Positions 1 through 5,893 are shown, numbered from the stretch's first letter. The stretch: 6,558 nucleotides of DNA from an uncultured Gemmataceae bacterium (GCA_937922175.1 CAKZUU010000085.1:1-6558); one strand, 5' to 3'. The notes: a model not told the origin generated them from the letters alone. Made by a program: numbers and translations.

Positions 1-196
1 ACGCCCCTCCCTCAAACCGAGCATACAATTCACTCCGAGAAACCAGAATGCACGCGATGCTTGGTTCAGCTCGCTCAATGACTTGCTGAATACTGGCTTC
101 CAGGGCCAGCGCCTGACGCAGCGGGTCGTCGTCGGCCAACAACACCGACACGAACAACATCAGCCCGAGGCTGGACCCTGCGATGCGCCCCATCAT
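1..196 (-). CDS. S1C/HtrA-like trypsin-family protease, N-terminal fragment (cut by window edge)
   Basis: I read an open frame on the minus strand from an ATG at 196 to the window edge, 65 codons with no stop. It starts MMGRIAGSSLGLMLFVSVLL and then ADDDPLRQALALEAS, which looks like a signal peptide with a hydrophobic core at residues 5-20 and cleavage near the alanine at 21. The mature part has a short amphipathic helix (about 25-43) followed by AEPSIACILVSRSE, wording I associate with the first strand of planctomycete trypsin-like (S1C, DegP/HtrA-type) peptidases. The catalytic triad lies outside the window, so activity cannot be judged. The start is supported by GGGGAG at 204-209 on the minus strand, 7 bases before the ATG at 196; a second ATG at 193 is possible. 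It lies 86 bases downstream of recA on the same strand and may be read through from it. The family call is by resemblance. Confidence 0.6.
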   Translation of the reverse strand, partial: MMGRIAGSSLGLMLFVSVLLADDDPLRQALALEASIQQVIERAEPSIACILVSRSELYARFEGGA

Positions 197-214
197 ACTG
201 CCGCTCCCCAGCCC

Positions 215-239
215 ACGTCGCCTTCGTTGGATGCGACGT
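215..239 (-). other. Hairpin between recA and the protease gene
   Basis: ACGTCGC at 215-221 and GCGACGT at 233-239 form a perfect 7 bp stem with an 11-base loop. On the minus strand it lies 43 bases past the recA stop codon and about 5 bases before the protease ribosome-binding site. There is no T run after it, so it is a poor intrinsic terminator. It could stabilise an mRNA end or affect translation of the protease, or be chance. Confidence 0.3.
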
Positions 240-282
240 AATCGACTGCGCGCGTCACAAAAAGAATATTTGTCCTACCCGA

Positions 283-1353
283 TCATTCCGCCCCCGCGGG
301 CTGCCGGCCTCTTCGTTTCGGAGTAGCTTCCGCGCCCTCTCCGCCCGACGACTCCGCATCTTCCGGATTTTGCGGCATGAAACCCCGCCTTTGGAGGATT
401 TGAAGACGAAGTTCCTCGGCCAAGCTCGGATTCTCACGGAGGAACTCCTTGGCTCGTTCGCGGCCTTGGAGTTTGTTTCCCGCCAAGGTGAAAAAAGCCC
501 CGGATTTCTCGATAACTTTGTCTTCCAGGGCCAAATCCAGAAGGTCCCCCTCCCAGCAGATACCGCGGTCAAACATCAAATCAAACTCGCATTGCCGGAA
601 GGGTGGGGCGACCTTGTTCTTGACAACCTTCACCTTGACTCGAGAACCGACCGTATCATCTCCTTCTTTGACTCCCGTCATTTTGCGAATTTCCAATCGG
701 ACAGAGGCGTAGAACTTCAAGGCCAGGCCGCCGGAGGTCGTCTCCGGGTTACCGAACATGACGCCAATTTTCTGACGGATCTGGTTGATAAAGATCATGC
801 AGGTGCGGGTCCGTGAGATGATAGGGTTGAGGATACGGAGGGCCTGACTCATCAATCGCGCCTGCACGCCGACATGCGATTCGCCGATCTCGCCTTCCAC
901 TTCGGAACGAGGAACCAAGGCCGCCACCGAGTCGACGACGATCACATCGACGGCGTTGGACTTCACCAGCATTTCTGCAATTTTCAGCGCCTCCTCCCCA
1001 CTCGAAGGTTGGCTCACGAGCAACTCTTCAAGGTTCACGCCGATACGTTTGGCCCAAGCCGGATCGAGTGCATGCTCGGCGTCGATGAAAGCAGCGACTC
1101 CGCCCGCCCTTTGGGCATTGGCAATGATGTGCAAAGCGACCGTCGTCTTGCCGCTCGATTCCGGGCCAAAGATTTCGATGATTCGGCCCCGTGGGACTCC
1201 TTTCCCCCCAAGGGCGATGTCCAAACTGAGCGCCCCGGTGGAAATCCCTTGGATCTCCTGGACCTCACTATCGCTGAGGGCCATGATGGCCCCCTTGCCA
1301 AACTCTTTCTCAATTTGCGCCAAAGCGTTTTTTAGTTCCCTGTTCTCGTTCAT
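283..1353 (-). CDS. recA: RecA recombinase, full length
   Basis: This is the DNA-dependent ATPase that forms filaments on single-stranded DNA, carries out strand exchange and, where LexA exists, triggers LexA self-cleavage. The 356 residues match the usual length. Visible signatures are Walker A GPESSGKT (63-70), the catalytic Glu in DAEHALDP (Glu93), Walker B VIVVDSVAALVP (Asp141 at its centre), FINQIRQKIG (188-197), and the DNA-binding L2 loop through GVMFGNPETTSGG (197-209). The monomer core continues as ALKFYASVRLEIRK and VKVVKNKVAPPF. The last 30 residues are a low-complexity Glu/Gly/Ser then Lys/Arg tail ending GRQPAGAE. The start is set by AAGGA on the minus strand at 1360-1364, 6 bases before the ATG. 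Transcription probably begins about 75 bases upstream from the promoter at 1435-1463. No catalytic residue is missing. The nearest gene upstream, the phosphorylase, is divergent. Confidence 0.98.
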   Translation of the reverse strand: MNENRELKNALAQIEKEFGKGAIMALSDSEVQEIQGISTGALSLDIALGGKGVPRGRIIEIFGPESSGKTTVALHIIANAQRAGGVAAFIDAEHALDPAWAKRIGVNLEELLVSQPSSGEEALKIAEMLVKSNAVDVIVVDSVAALVPRSEVEGEIGESHVGVQARLMSQALRILNPIISRTRTCMIFINQIRQKIGVMFGNPETTSGGLALKFYASVRLEIRKMTGVKEGDDTVGSRVKVKVVKNKVAPPFRQCEFDLMFDRGICWEGDLLDLALEDKVIEKSGAFFTLAGNKLQGRERAKEFLRENPSLAEELRLQILQRRGFMPQNPEDAESSGGEGAEATPKRRGRQPAGAE

Positions 1354-1421
1354 GCGCGGTCCTTCAAAGAGCGGGGCGGTCTCCCGCGACCGATGAATCC
1401 TCGGTGCGGAGCCATTGGCTA

Positions 1422-1436
1422 GTGTACAAATGACAC
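1422..1436 (-). promoter_or_regulatory. Dyad over the recA -10/start region, possible repressor site
   Basis: GTGT at 1422-1425 and ACAC at 1433-1436 form an inverted repeat with a 7-base centre. It overlaps the end of the candidate recA -10 box and the predicted start, a usual place for a LexA operator in front of recA. The motif is neither the E. coli CTG-N10-CAG nor the Bacillus GAAC-N4-GTTC form. A 4 bp arm is short enough to be chance, so only the position makes it notable. Confidence 0.25.
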
Positions 1437-1463
1437 AATATCCGGCCCATCGATCGAATCCAA
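1435..1463 (-). promoter_or_regulatory. Candidate sigma70-type promoter of recA
   Basis: Read on the minus strand, TTGGAT (1463 to 1458) is a -35-like box and TATTGT (1440 to 1435) a -10-like box, separated by exactly 17 bases. The -10 matches the consensus at four of six positions and the -35 at three. The predicted start is near 1428, giving a leader of about 75 bases before the recA ATG. This assumes an E. coli-like housekeeping sigma specificity. Confidence 0.45.
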
Positions 1464-1495
1464 GGCGCGCCGCGAGAATTATGAGAGGTGGAGCT

Positions 1496-1522
1496 ATGGT
1501 CCCTGACGCGGCTTGTCGGTAG
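1496..1522 (+). CDS. Possible 8-codon leader ORF upstream of the phosphorylase gene
   Basis: An ATG at 1496 is preceded at 7 bases by AGAGG (1484-1488), the best ribosome-binding site in this control region. The frame reads MVPDAACR and stops with TAG at 1520-1522, 55 bases before the likely phosphorylase start and in a different frame. It could be a short leader peptide whose translation affects the downstream gene. No attenuator hairpin was found after it, so it may be fortuitous. Confidence 0.22.
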   Translation: MVPDAACR

Positions 1523-1577
1523 CTTCATCTTCACAAGCTGGCCCCCTGTCGGCTGGGACTGGGAAACGGTGAACCGT

Positions 1578-2420
1578 ATGCAGCTATTCGATCAAATTCA
1601 GCAAGCGCGAGCCGAAATCCGCCGACGCTGGGATCGTGCCCCACGTGTCGGCATCGTGTTGGGAACAGGTTTGGGTGGATTCACCGCTGACATTCAAACG
1701 GAAGTGGCCATCCCCTACGCCGAGGTCCCCCATTTTCTCTCCTCCACGGCTCCCTCGCACAAGGGTCAACTCGTTTGTGGCCTCCTCGGGGGCAAGGCTG
1801 TTGTTGCGATGGAAGGCCGCTTCCATTTCTACGAGGGTTATCGTTTACAGCAGATCACCTTCCCCGTTCGGGTCATGAAAGCCCTGGGATGTGAATATCT
1901 GATCGTCAGTAACGCCTGTGGCGGGATGAATCCCCAATGGTCGCGCGGCGACATCATGGTGATTGAAGACCATATCAACTTGATGGGCGACAATCCGCTG
2001 ATCGGTCCGAACGACGATCGTCTCGGCGACCGATTTCCTGACATGAGCGAACCTTATTCGCGAGAATTGATTGCCTTGGCTCAGAGGATCGCCTTGGAAG
2101 AGCGAATTCCGCTACAGAAAGGCGTCTACGTTGCGGTTCCGGGGCCGAATCTGGAAACCCGCGCCGAGTATCGCTTCCTCCGAGCCATCGGGGCCGATGT
2201 CGTGGGGATGTCCACCGTCCCCGAAGTCATCGTCGCCATCCACTCAAAAATGAAAGTCGTCGGATTTAGCGTCATTACCGATATGTGTCTGCCCGATCAC
2301 CTCGAGCCTGCCTCCTTGGCCGACATCTTGGCGACCGCCCGCGAAGCCGAACCGAAGCTGCGCCGGCTCGTCTGCCGACTGGTCGAGGCTCTGCCCGACG
2401 GAAGCAAAAGCAGCGAATGA
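1578..2420 (+). CDS. punA: Purine nucleoside phosphorylase, trimeric class (PNP-I)
   Basis: The enzyme splits purine nucleosides with phosphate into free base and ribose-1-phosphate, in cytoplasmic purine salvage. From the ATG at 1578 the protein has 280 residues, the usual length. Family marks are the phosphate loop LGTGLGGF (28-35; Thr30 where mammalian PNP has Ser33), His61-Lys62, GRFHFYEGY (80-88, phosphate and ribose contacts), SNACGGMN (111-118), GPNLETRAEYR (189-199; Glu193 corresponds to mammalian Glu201) and GMSTVPE (210-216). The residue matching mammalian Asn243, which reads the 6-oxo group, is Asp235 in ITDMCLPDHLEP. The frame stays open upstream to a GTG at 1488, but those 30 residues do not resemble PNP. 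The ATG at 1578 has no good ribosome-binding site; a GTG at 1569 with GGGA at 1561-1564 is an alternative start. The gene is divergent from recA. A methylthioadenosine phosphorylase role is less likely from the motifs. Confidence 0.93.
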   Translation: MQLFDQIQQARAEIRRRWDRAPRVGIVLGTGLGGFTADIQTEVAIPYAEVPHFLSSTAPSHKGQLVCGLLGGKAVVAMEGRFHFYEGYRLQQITFPVRVMKALGCEYLIVSNACGGMNPQWSRGDIMVIEDHINLMGDNPLIGPNDDRLGDRFPDMSEPYSRELIALAQRIALEERIPLQKGVYVAVPGPNLETRAEYRFLRAIGADVVGMSTVPEVIVAIHSKMKVVGFSVITDMCLPDHLEPASLADILATAREAEPKLRRLVCRLVEALPDGSKSSE

Positions 2421-2475
2421 CCTCTTCAGTGGCGGACATCTTCATGGGCGAGGGTTGACGACATCGCCGCTAACC

Positions 2476-2494
2476 CTTTCCAAGTCAGGGAAAG
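2476..2494. terminator. Weak stem-loop between convergent genes
   Basis: CTTTCC (2476-2481) and GGAAAG (2489-2494) pair around a 7-base loop, in the 110-base gap between the ends of the phosphorylase and HEAT-repeat genes. A second inverted repeat, AGGGTT (2451-2456) with AACCCT (2472-2477), overlaps it. Neither has a proper T run on either strand (TGTCTTTGG follows on plus). If real, they would slow transcription from both sides; the call is weak. Confidence 0.22.
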
Positions 2495-2530
2495 TGTCTT
2501 TGGTGGCGAGCCGTTCGTGCGTTGGCCCCT

Positions 2531-4189
2531 TCACCGCCGCTTGGCGCGCCAGGGAATCTGGTCTTCCAGGACGATTTCGCGTTGCACTTTGCCTTGGGGG
2601 TCGAATTCCGTGATGCGGCGGGTCGACGTCGAGCACACGAGGAGATTGCCGTTGGCCAATCGCTGGATCGACGTCAACGTCCGGTAGCCCGAAATCATCC
2701 GCTCCTGATTTCCCGTTCCAAGATCGTACTCGGCCCAGCCGTTCATGTGGGTCGTAAAGAGTCGTCCTTTCAAGGACAGGTCGAGAGAGCCGTAATGATA
2801 CGGCCGAGACACGTTGAAGGCTCGCAGAACTTTCCCCTCCGCATCCACCTGTTCACAGACACCATTCCGCGTGATGATCACGTAGACACCGTCAGGCGTG
2901 CGACCCGCGGCGACGATGTCACTCGCCGGGCGTGCCAGGGCGAAAACTTTTTCTTGCTTCGGATTGAATTCCACCAGCTGATTTCGAGCTGCAATCAAAG
3001 TGTTCCCGTTAGGTAGGCGTTGACACATGATGGGCTGAGTCACGGCCCAGCGTTGTTGCACCCGGCCCGTCAAATCGCGTTCGGTGACTCGGTTGCCGTT
3101 GTACTCAGCGACCAGCAGCCGATTTTCACGGTCGAGGAACTGCGCGTCGATCGGCAAATCGAGGTCTTTCACCCGCCAGCGGACGGTTCGCCCATCGGTG
3201 GCATATTCCACGGCGTCACCGGTAGTGCTCCCAAGGCCGACCTGAAGAACGAGGGTATAGCCGAGATTCTCCGGAGGCTGATCCAAACGCTCCCAGGCGA
3301 TTTGCGATTCCTGGTGTTGCCACCACTTTCGCCAGGCGTCACGGATTTGGCGTCGTCCGGAGGCATCCAGGTTCAGGGCGACGTCAGGAGTCGTCGTGCC
3401 GGCAAGGTGTCGGAGCAGTTCATCGACGTCGTGCAGCCGATTCGGGGGCAACTCCGTCAGCAGATCGATCAAGACGGGAACGCCGGCTCGGTCCCGAGCT
3501 CCGCGCACCAGATCGAACGCCACGTGCCATCGCACGGTGAGATCAGGGTCCTGCAACAGCTCACGAACTCGTTCGTGATTTTGCCGGATGGCAAGCAAAA
3601 CTCGGGCGGCAGCACTCCGCCGGGCCGGTTCCTTGTCCGCCAATACCTGCGTTAAGTGGGCCACCTTGGTCGCATCGCGTCGCGTCAACGACGTCAACGC
3701 CCAAACGGCGGCGTCGGTCAGACCCGACGAGACCGAGTTCGGGAGTTGTTCGAGCAGCCAATCAAATGCCCCCGGTGGAGCTGATCGGCCGAGTTGACGA
3801 ATCGCGGCTTGCAGCACTGCTTCCGTCGGTAGGTTCTCCAACCTCTCCAAAAGAATTTGGCTGCTCCGAGCGATCTCGGGATTGTCGGAGGACGACGCTT
3901 GCCGGAGCGCATCGGCCGCCACGAGACCCAAAGCTTGCAAGCGACCAAAGGCACGCCGACGCTCGGAGAAGTGCTCGTGACCTAACTGTTCGAGGAGGCG
4001 ATGAATCTCGGCCATTCGAGATGGTTCTGGGGACATCTCTTTGAGGAATTGCAGCAGCTCAAGCCCCTGACGGGGAACCTTCACCTCCTCCAAGATCCTC
4101 GCATCTGCTGCCGCCAAGTCATCCGTCGACGTCGGTAACGCCGGAGGAAACCCTGCAACGAAGCAATACAGGACCGCCCAAACAGACAT
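2531..4189 (-). CDS. Exported HEAT-like repeat plus propeller-repeat protein, function unknown
   Basis: The protein has 552 residues from the ATG at 4189, or 566 from a GTG at 4231. It starts with a signal-peptide-like stretch, MSVWAVLYCFVAGFPPALP, then a helical half (about residues 45-290) with repeating Leu/Ala-rich units such as RRRAFGRLQALG, RRSAAARVLLAIRQ and VRWHVAFDLV, typical of HEAT/armadillo folds. The C-terminal half has five units about 40 residues apart: LLVAEYNGNRVTERDLTG, LPNGNTLIAARNQLVEFN, TPDGVYVIITRNGVCEQVD, KGRLFTTHMNGWAEYDLG and LANGNLLVCSTSTRRITEFD. These look like blades of a beta-propeller of the PQQ/NHL type. Both halves are protein-interaction folds with no catalytic motif visible. 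The architecture recalls planctomycete proteins known only as HEAT-repeat proteins. It lies downstream of a long non-coding region and is convergent with the phosphorylase gene. An envelope location is inferred from the signal peptide. Confidence 0.85.
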   Translation of the reverse strand: MSVWAVLYCFVAGFPPALPTSTDDLAAADARILEEVKVPRQGLELLQFLKEMSPEPSRMAEIHRLLEQLGHEHFSERRRAFGRLQALGLVAADALRQASSSDNPEIARSSQILLERLENLPTEAVLQAAIRQLGRSAPPGAFDWLLEQLPNSVSSGLTDAAVWALTSLTRRDATKVAHLTQVLADKEPARRSAAARVLLAIRQNHERVRELLQDPDLTVRWHVAFDLVRGARDRAGVPVLIDLLTELPPNRLHDVDELLRHLAGTTTPDVALNLDASGRRQIRDAWRKWWQHQESQIAWERLDQPPENLGYTLVLQVGLGSTTGDAVEYATDGRTVRWRVKDLDLPIDAQFLDRENRLLVAEYNGNRVTERDLTGRVQQRWAVTQPIMCQRLPNGNTLIAARNQLVEFNPKQEKVFALARPASDIVAAGRTPDGVYVIITRNGVCEQVDAEGKVLRAFNVSRPYHYGSLDLSLKGRLFTTHMNGWAEYDLGTGNQERMISGYRTLTSIQRLANGNLLVCSTSTRRITEFDPQGKVQREIVLEDQIPWRAKRR

Positions 4190-4195
4190 GGTCGG

Positions 4196-4240
4196 ACCTC
4201 GAAAGTAGCGGCGAGCAGCGCGGCAGTTCACACATACCTT
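4196..4240 (-). promoter_or_regulatory. Two competing ribosome-binding sites for the HEAT/propeller gene
   Basis: On the minus strand GAGGT (4200 to 4196) lies 6 bases before the ATG at 4189, and AAGG (4240 to 4237) lies 5 bases before an in-frame GTG at 4231. The first is the stronger site and an ATG, so I chose 4189. The longer product adds MNCRAARRYFRGPT, whose arginines would supply the positive n-region that the shorter signal peptide lacks, so the GTG remains possible. Confidence 0.45.
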
Positions 4241-4295
4241 ACCGAGCCTGCTCTCGGCTGGCTATCGCTCAAAACCAGGACCTGCGCTCTTGAAA

Positions 4296-4341
4296 ATCCG
4301 TGAGATCGGTCGAGTTTCGTGCGAAGAGATCCGTGAAATCG
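4296..4341. repeat. 13-base direct repeat, two copies 33 bases apart
   Basis: ATCCGTGAGATCG (4296-4308) and ATCCGTGAAATCG (4329-4341) differ at one base and are spaced 33 bases apart, close to three helical turns. They lie 65 to 110 bases upstream of the outer start of the HEAT/propeller gene, where an upstream activator or repressor could bind. There is no other evidence for a site. Confidence 0.35.
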
Positions 4342-4451
4342 ACACCCTGCCTTCAAAAGCTGCCGAACGGCGATCAGCGAAAGTGGACCGACAGTCAAAA
4401 AGATCGAGCGTGATCTCCAGCTGGAAAGAGACATGGAAAATTCACAAAAAA

Positions 4452-4470
4452 GTCAAGACTTTCTCTTGAC
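4452..4470. promoter_or_regulatory. Perfect 7+7 inverted repeat over a promoter, candidate operator
   Basis: GTCAAGA (4452-4458) and TCTTGAC (4464-4470) are exact reverse complements around a 5-base centre CTTTC. The right arm contains most of the plus-strand -35 box TTGACA (4466-4471). The left arm gives TTGACT on the minus strand, facing the HEAT/propeller gene, but no good -10 follows at 16 to 18 bases on that side (TGTCTC at best). A repressor bound here would block the plus-strand promoter. It could also act as an RNA hairpin if transcribed from further left. Confidence 0.4.
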
Positions 4471-4494
4471 AAGTCGACCCGCCTCGGTTAACAT
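4466..4494 (+). promoter_or_regulatory. Strong sigma70-type promoter of the candidate small RNA
   Basis: TTGACA at 4466-4471 is a perfect -35 box. After exactly 17 bases, TAACAT at 4489-4494 matches the -10 consensus at four of six positions, including the first two and last. This is the best promoter match seen in the window. The predicted start is near 4501. No plus-strand protein gene lies downstream, so the promoter points to the short RNA unit at 4501-4570. Confidence 0.65.
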
Positions 4495-4500
4495 TCGCCA

Positions 4501-4570
4501 CCAGTTCCGGCCTCTTCTCTGTTCCGGCCCCGCCCGCTGAATCCGCAAGGATAAGGTTGGCGGGGTTTTT
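4501..4570 (+). ncRNA. Candidate free-standing small RNA, about 70 nt, no family recognised
   Basis: The unit is bounded by a near-ideal promoter (4466-4494) and an intrinsic terminator (4528-4570). Its first 30 bases carry a 9-base direct repeat, GTTCCGGCC at 4504-4512 and 4521-4529, separated by the pyrimidine-rich TCTTCTCT. The CCGG cores are self-complementary, so the copies could pair with each other or with another molecule. The 3' half is one long hairpin. There is no ORF with a start and ribosome-binding site inside. I compared it by eye with 6S, 4.5S/SRP, tmRNA, RNase P and fluoride riboswitch wording and saw no match. A leader-attenuator is possible, but no credible gene follows on this strand. 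The start is inferred from promoter geometry, so the length is approximate. Confidence 0.5.
4528..4570 (+). terminator. Intrinsic terminator with long GCAA-capped hairpin
   Basis: CCCCGCC (4528-4534) pairs with GGCGGGG (4559-4565) and TTTTT follows at 4566-4570. The stem continues inwards: a C/U mismatch, G-U, C-G and U-G pairs (4536-4538 with 4555-4557), tandem G/A and A/A mismatches (4539-4540 with 4553-4554), then AUCC/GGAU closed by a GCAA tetraloop (4545-4548). On the minus strand no T run follows, so it works only for plus-strand transcription. Confidence 0.75.
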
Positions 4571-4819
4571 CCATGCCACCGATCCGGGCATCGGGCGAAA
4601 GTGACATCTGCTCCGGCAATTTGACGTTAAATCCGCTGCTCTTCTTTGCCTCCTTGCATGTCCGAGCCTCGCAAGAAAACGTCAACACGCAGCAACTTCC
4701 ATGCACGTGTTCACGAAGTGCGTACATAACTTCTTTACCTACCTCGGGTCAAGCCCATCTGACTTATCAACAAATTATTTGCGACGAGACAGCCGCTGCC
4801 TGTCGTTTCTTCGATCAGC
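4571..4819. other. Non-coding stretch downstream of the epimerase gene
   Basis: I see no credible gene here. Open frames on both strands lack ribosome-binding sites or recognisable protein wording. The only structure noted is GACAG (4788-4792) with CTGTC (4800-4804), a 5 bp stem about 16 bases past the epimerase stop on the minus strand. It lacks a T run, so it is at most a weak terminator for that gene. Confidence 0.4.
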
Positions 4820-5893
4820 CTAAGCCTCCGCTGAATCCGCGAGTGTGTCCCACGGTTGCACCCGCTCCGGATCCTCCCCCTCCGCGACAAAGCGAAAGAC
4901 CACAAATTCCGTGATGTTCTGCCCAGGCGGCAACACAATCATCCCGGTATCCACTCCCTGCGCCTGCAAGTTGATCGCATCGGTAACACAGGTGTAGGGC
5001 TCCAGACAGATCGCGTGACCGTGTTCCGGAGTGAACACCACGAAATGGCGGAATCGGGAGGACGTCCACACCTCGACCCGACCAAGGCCCGGCTCTCCGA
5101 CCCAGCCCCGGCAATGCATCGACCGTTCGTCATCCGTCGAAACGAAGCCGGTGTAGACATCATCCAGTTTCAGTTCAGAAACCGCGCGCGACGTCGTTAA
5201 ATCCCATTCGCCGTCCACGGGGACGCAACGGCCGGTTGGAATTTGATCAATCAGCTCCCATCGGGCCGTCGCCGCCACGTGTACTCGGCAGTCTTTGCTC
5301 GAACCAGACCTCGAGAACGGCACACGGAAAAAGGGATGGTAACCCAGGCCGACCGGCACCGGTTCAAATCCGGGATTGACGACTGTGGCGGCCAACGCCA
5401 ACGAGTCGCGGGTCAACAAGTAACGCAAGGTCAGCCAAACATCCTCCGGCCAAAGCTCTAGACTGTTGGGCACATCGACCGACATTCGAAATTCGAGAGT
5501 GAGAGTGGCCAAGCCTTCCGTTTGGGAAAAATTTCGCACACCCCAAGGTTGTCGGCAGGCGAACCCATGAATCGCATGACGCCGACTCGGATCGTTGCGC
5601 GGCAAATGAAACTCTCGTCCGGCCCAGGTGAATGTTCCGTGGCGGATCCGGTTCGGAAACGGGAAAAGCACGGGAATCCCACTGCGATTGGGAGCCGGCG
5701 TCTCGAGCCAATCGGGGGTGACGTAGAGCAGTTCGACCGGACCCAAGTGAGTGTTCACACGCCAACGAAGGCAATTGCCCCCGAGTTCGGGCCAAACCTC
5801 CGCTGCGGAACCGCCTTCGCCGTCGGTCAGAAGATAGGTCGTATACGTTCGCCCCTGGAGCCTGTTTCGTTGCGAAAAGACGTGAAACGTCAT
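4820..5893 (-). CDS. Aldose 1-epimerase (mutarotase) family protein
   Basis: Aldose 1-epimerases interconvert the alpha and beta anomers of sugars such as glucose and galactose through a base/acid pair. The 357 residues fit the family. Visible markers are GIPVLFPFPNRIRHG (72-86, with the substrate-binding Arg82), HAIHGFACRQPW (106-117, His109), GLGYHPFF (182-189, His186 as the likely general acid), LKLDDVYTGF (241-250, Asp245) and ICLEPYTCVTDAINL (295-309, Glu298 as the likely base). All expected active-site residues are present. There is no signal peptide, so it is probably cytoplasmic. The ATG at 5893 has only a weak GGGA upstream. The gene stands alone, with no galactose or other sugar genes beside it, so the natural substrate is open; related glucose-6-phosphate 1-epimerases share the fold. 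The divergent neighbour is a metal-uptake gene with no obvious link. Confidence 0.9.
   Translation of the reverse strand: MTFHVFSQRNRLQGRTYTTYLLTDGEGGSAAEVWPELGGNCLRWRVNTHLGPVELLYVTPDWLETPAPNRSGIPVLFPFPNRIRHGTFTWAGREFHLPRNDPSRRHAIHGFACRQPWGVRNFSQTEGLATLTLEFRMSVDVPNSLELWPEDVWLTLRYLLTRDSLALAATVVNPGFEPVPVGLGYHPFFRVPFSRSGSSKDCRVHVAATARWELIDQIPTGRCVPVDGEWDLTTSRAVSELKLDDVYTGFVSTDDERSMHCRGWVGEPGLGRVEVWTSSRFRHFVVFTPEHGHAICLEPYTCVTDAINLQAQGVDTGMIVLPPGQNITEFVVFRFVAEGEDPERVQPWDTLADSAEA

Noticed and set aside
1488..1577. N-terminal extension of the phosphorylase to the GTG at 1488
   Set aside because: The 30 extra residues do not resemble any PNP N-terminus, and the protein from 1578 already has the normal length and opening (MQLFDQIQQA).
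2522..3655. Long plus-strand open frames opposite the HEAT/propeller gene
   Set aside because: They are antisense shadows of a clear minus-strand gene, a common effect of codon bias at this GC content.
4488..4727. Minus-strand open frame of 79 residues over the candidate small RNA
   Set aside because: It has no recognisable wording and no good ribosome-binding site, and it runs through the terminator hairpin; probably chance in GC-rich DNA.
4534..4840. 13-base repeat CCGCTGAATCCGC at 4534-4546 and 4828-4840
   Set aside because: One copy lies inside the epimerase coding end and the other in the terminator loop. A single shared 13-mer is not unlikely by chance in a window of this size.
4573..4914. 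Plus-strand open frame of 113 residues after the terminator
   Set aside because: It starts 3 bases after the terminator T run, has no standard ribosome-binding site, has low-complexity Pro-rich wording at its end and overlaps the epimerase gene antisense by 95 bases.
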